This document shows, piece by piece, positions 63,007-64,000 of a stretch of DNA of 64,000 nucleotides (positions are counted from its first letter, which is position 1; each line of letters begins with the position of its first letter). The notes under the pieces were generated by a model. It searched no databases. It was not told the origin of the DNA and saw nothing but the letters and a program-made list of their open reading frames with translations. Position numbers and translations under genes: made by a program. The stretch is from Paracoccus marinaquae (GTDB lineage Bacteria > Pseudomonadota > Alphaproteobacteria > Rhodobacterales > Rhodobacteraceae), in contig NZ_JAHKNG010000019.1 in NCBI RefSeq assembly GCF_018860165.1, positions 1 to 64,000 on the forward strand, given 5' to 3'.

Positions 63007-64000
<994 letters not shown>

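Overview
The window is high-GC (mostly mid to upper 60s percent by eye) and densely coding, with short intergenic gaps and many ATGA or GTGA gene overlaps. Gene content fits an alphaproteobacterium of the order Rhodobacterales, most like Paracoccus: cbb3-oxidase assembly genes ccoGHIS behind an FNR-type site, a TRAP transporter, aroK-aroB-xerD gene order, a MetR/metF pair and an ECF-controlled bufferin-type operon. I see no rRNA, tRNA, CRISPR array or intact insertion sequence. It looks like core chromosome with a few accessory insertions. All calls were made by reading the sequence; nothing was searched against a database.

Left part (1-16 kb). After a VOC protein, an HNH protein and a DUF1638 gene comes a metal-stress module. 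An ECF sigma factor and its DUF1109 (NrsF-type) membrane anti-sigma are divergent from bufA-bufB-bufC-doxX, which encode a cysteine-containing RiPP precursor, an MNIO (DUF692) modifying enzyme, its DUF2063 partner and a DoxX protein. Both operons carry a GTAACG-N16-CGWA promoter, which suggests one autoregulated regulon. Then follow dapA, a lytic transglycosylase, an EamA exporter, an inositol-monophosphatase-family gene, divergent metR/metF, a DUF2235 hydrolase, and a PLP decarboxylase divergent from an Lrp-type regulator.

Middle (16-37 kb). A HxlR regulator is divergent from a DUF1428-VOC-GST-GST operon. Next are a dctPQM TRAP operon with a hairpin between dctP and dctQ, valS, a hisC-like aminotransferase and an RND pump with its adaptor but no outer-membrane channel. 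A degenerate SDR, an rsmC-like methyltransferase and clpS form one operon, divergent from a D-alanyl-D-alanine carboxypeptidase with a SPOR tail.

Right part (37-64 kb). ccoG-ccoH-ccoI-ccoS form one operon. Then come a GST, a Phd-Doc toxin-antitoxin pair, parE, a cytochrome P450, a Cys-rich protein with a DUF411 protein, a YkgJ-like protein, an unfamiliar 334-residue protein, rpmI-rplT, pyk, an N-formylglutamate amidohydrolase and an NCS2 purine permease. Then lepA, aroK-aroB, a conserved hypothetical, xerD, a CBS/CorC membrane protein and the 5' part of tkt.

The most unusual spot is 54.1-55.2 kb. An AT-richer DUF2971 gene sits directly against the lepA stop codon, is split by a -1 frame change at a GGGAAAA heptamer, and has a decayed second copy of the lepA 3' end on its far side. 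This looks like a small cassette inserted at the lepA 3' end.
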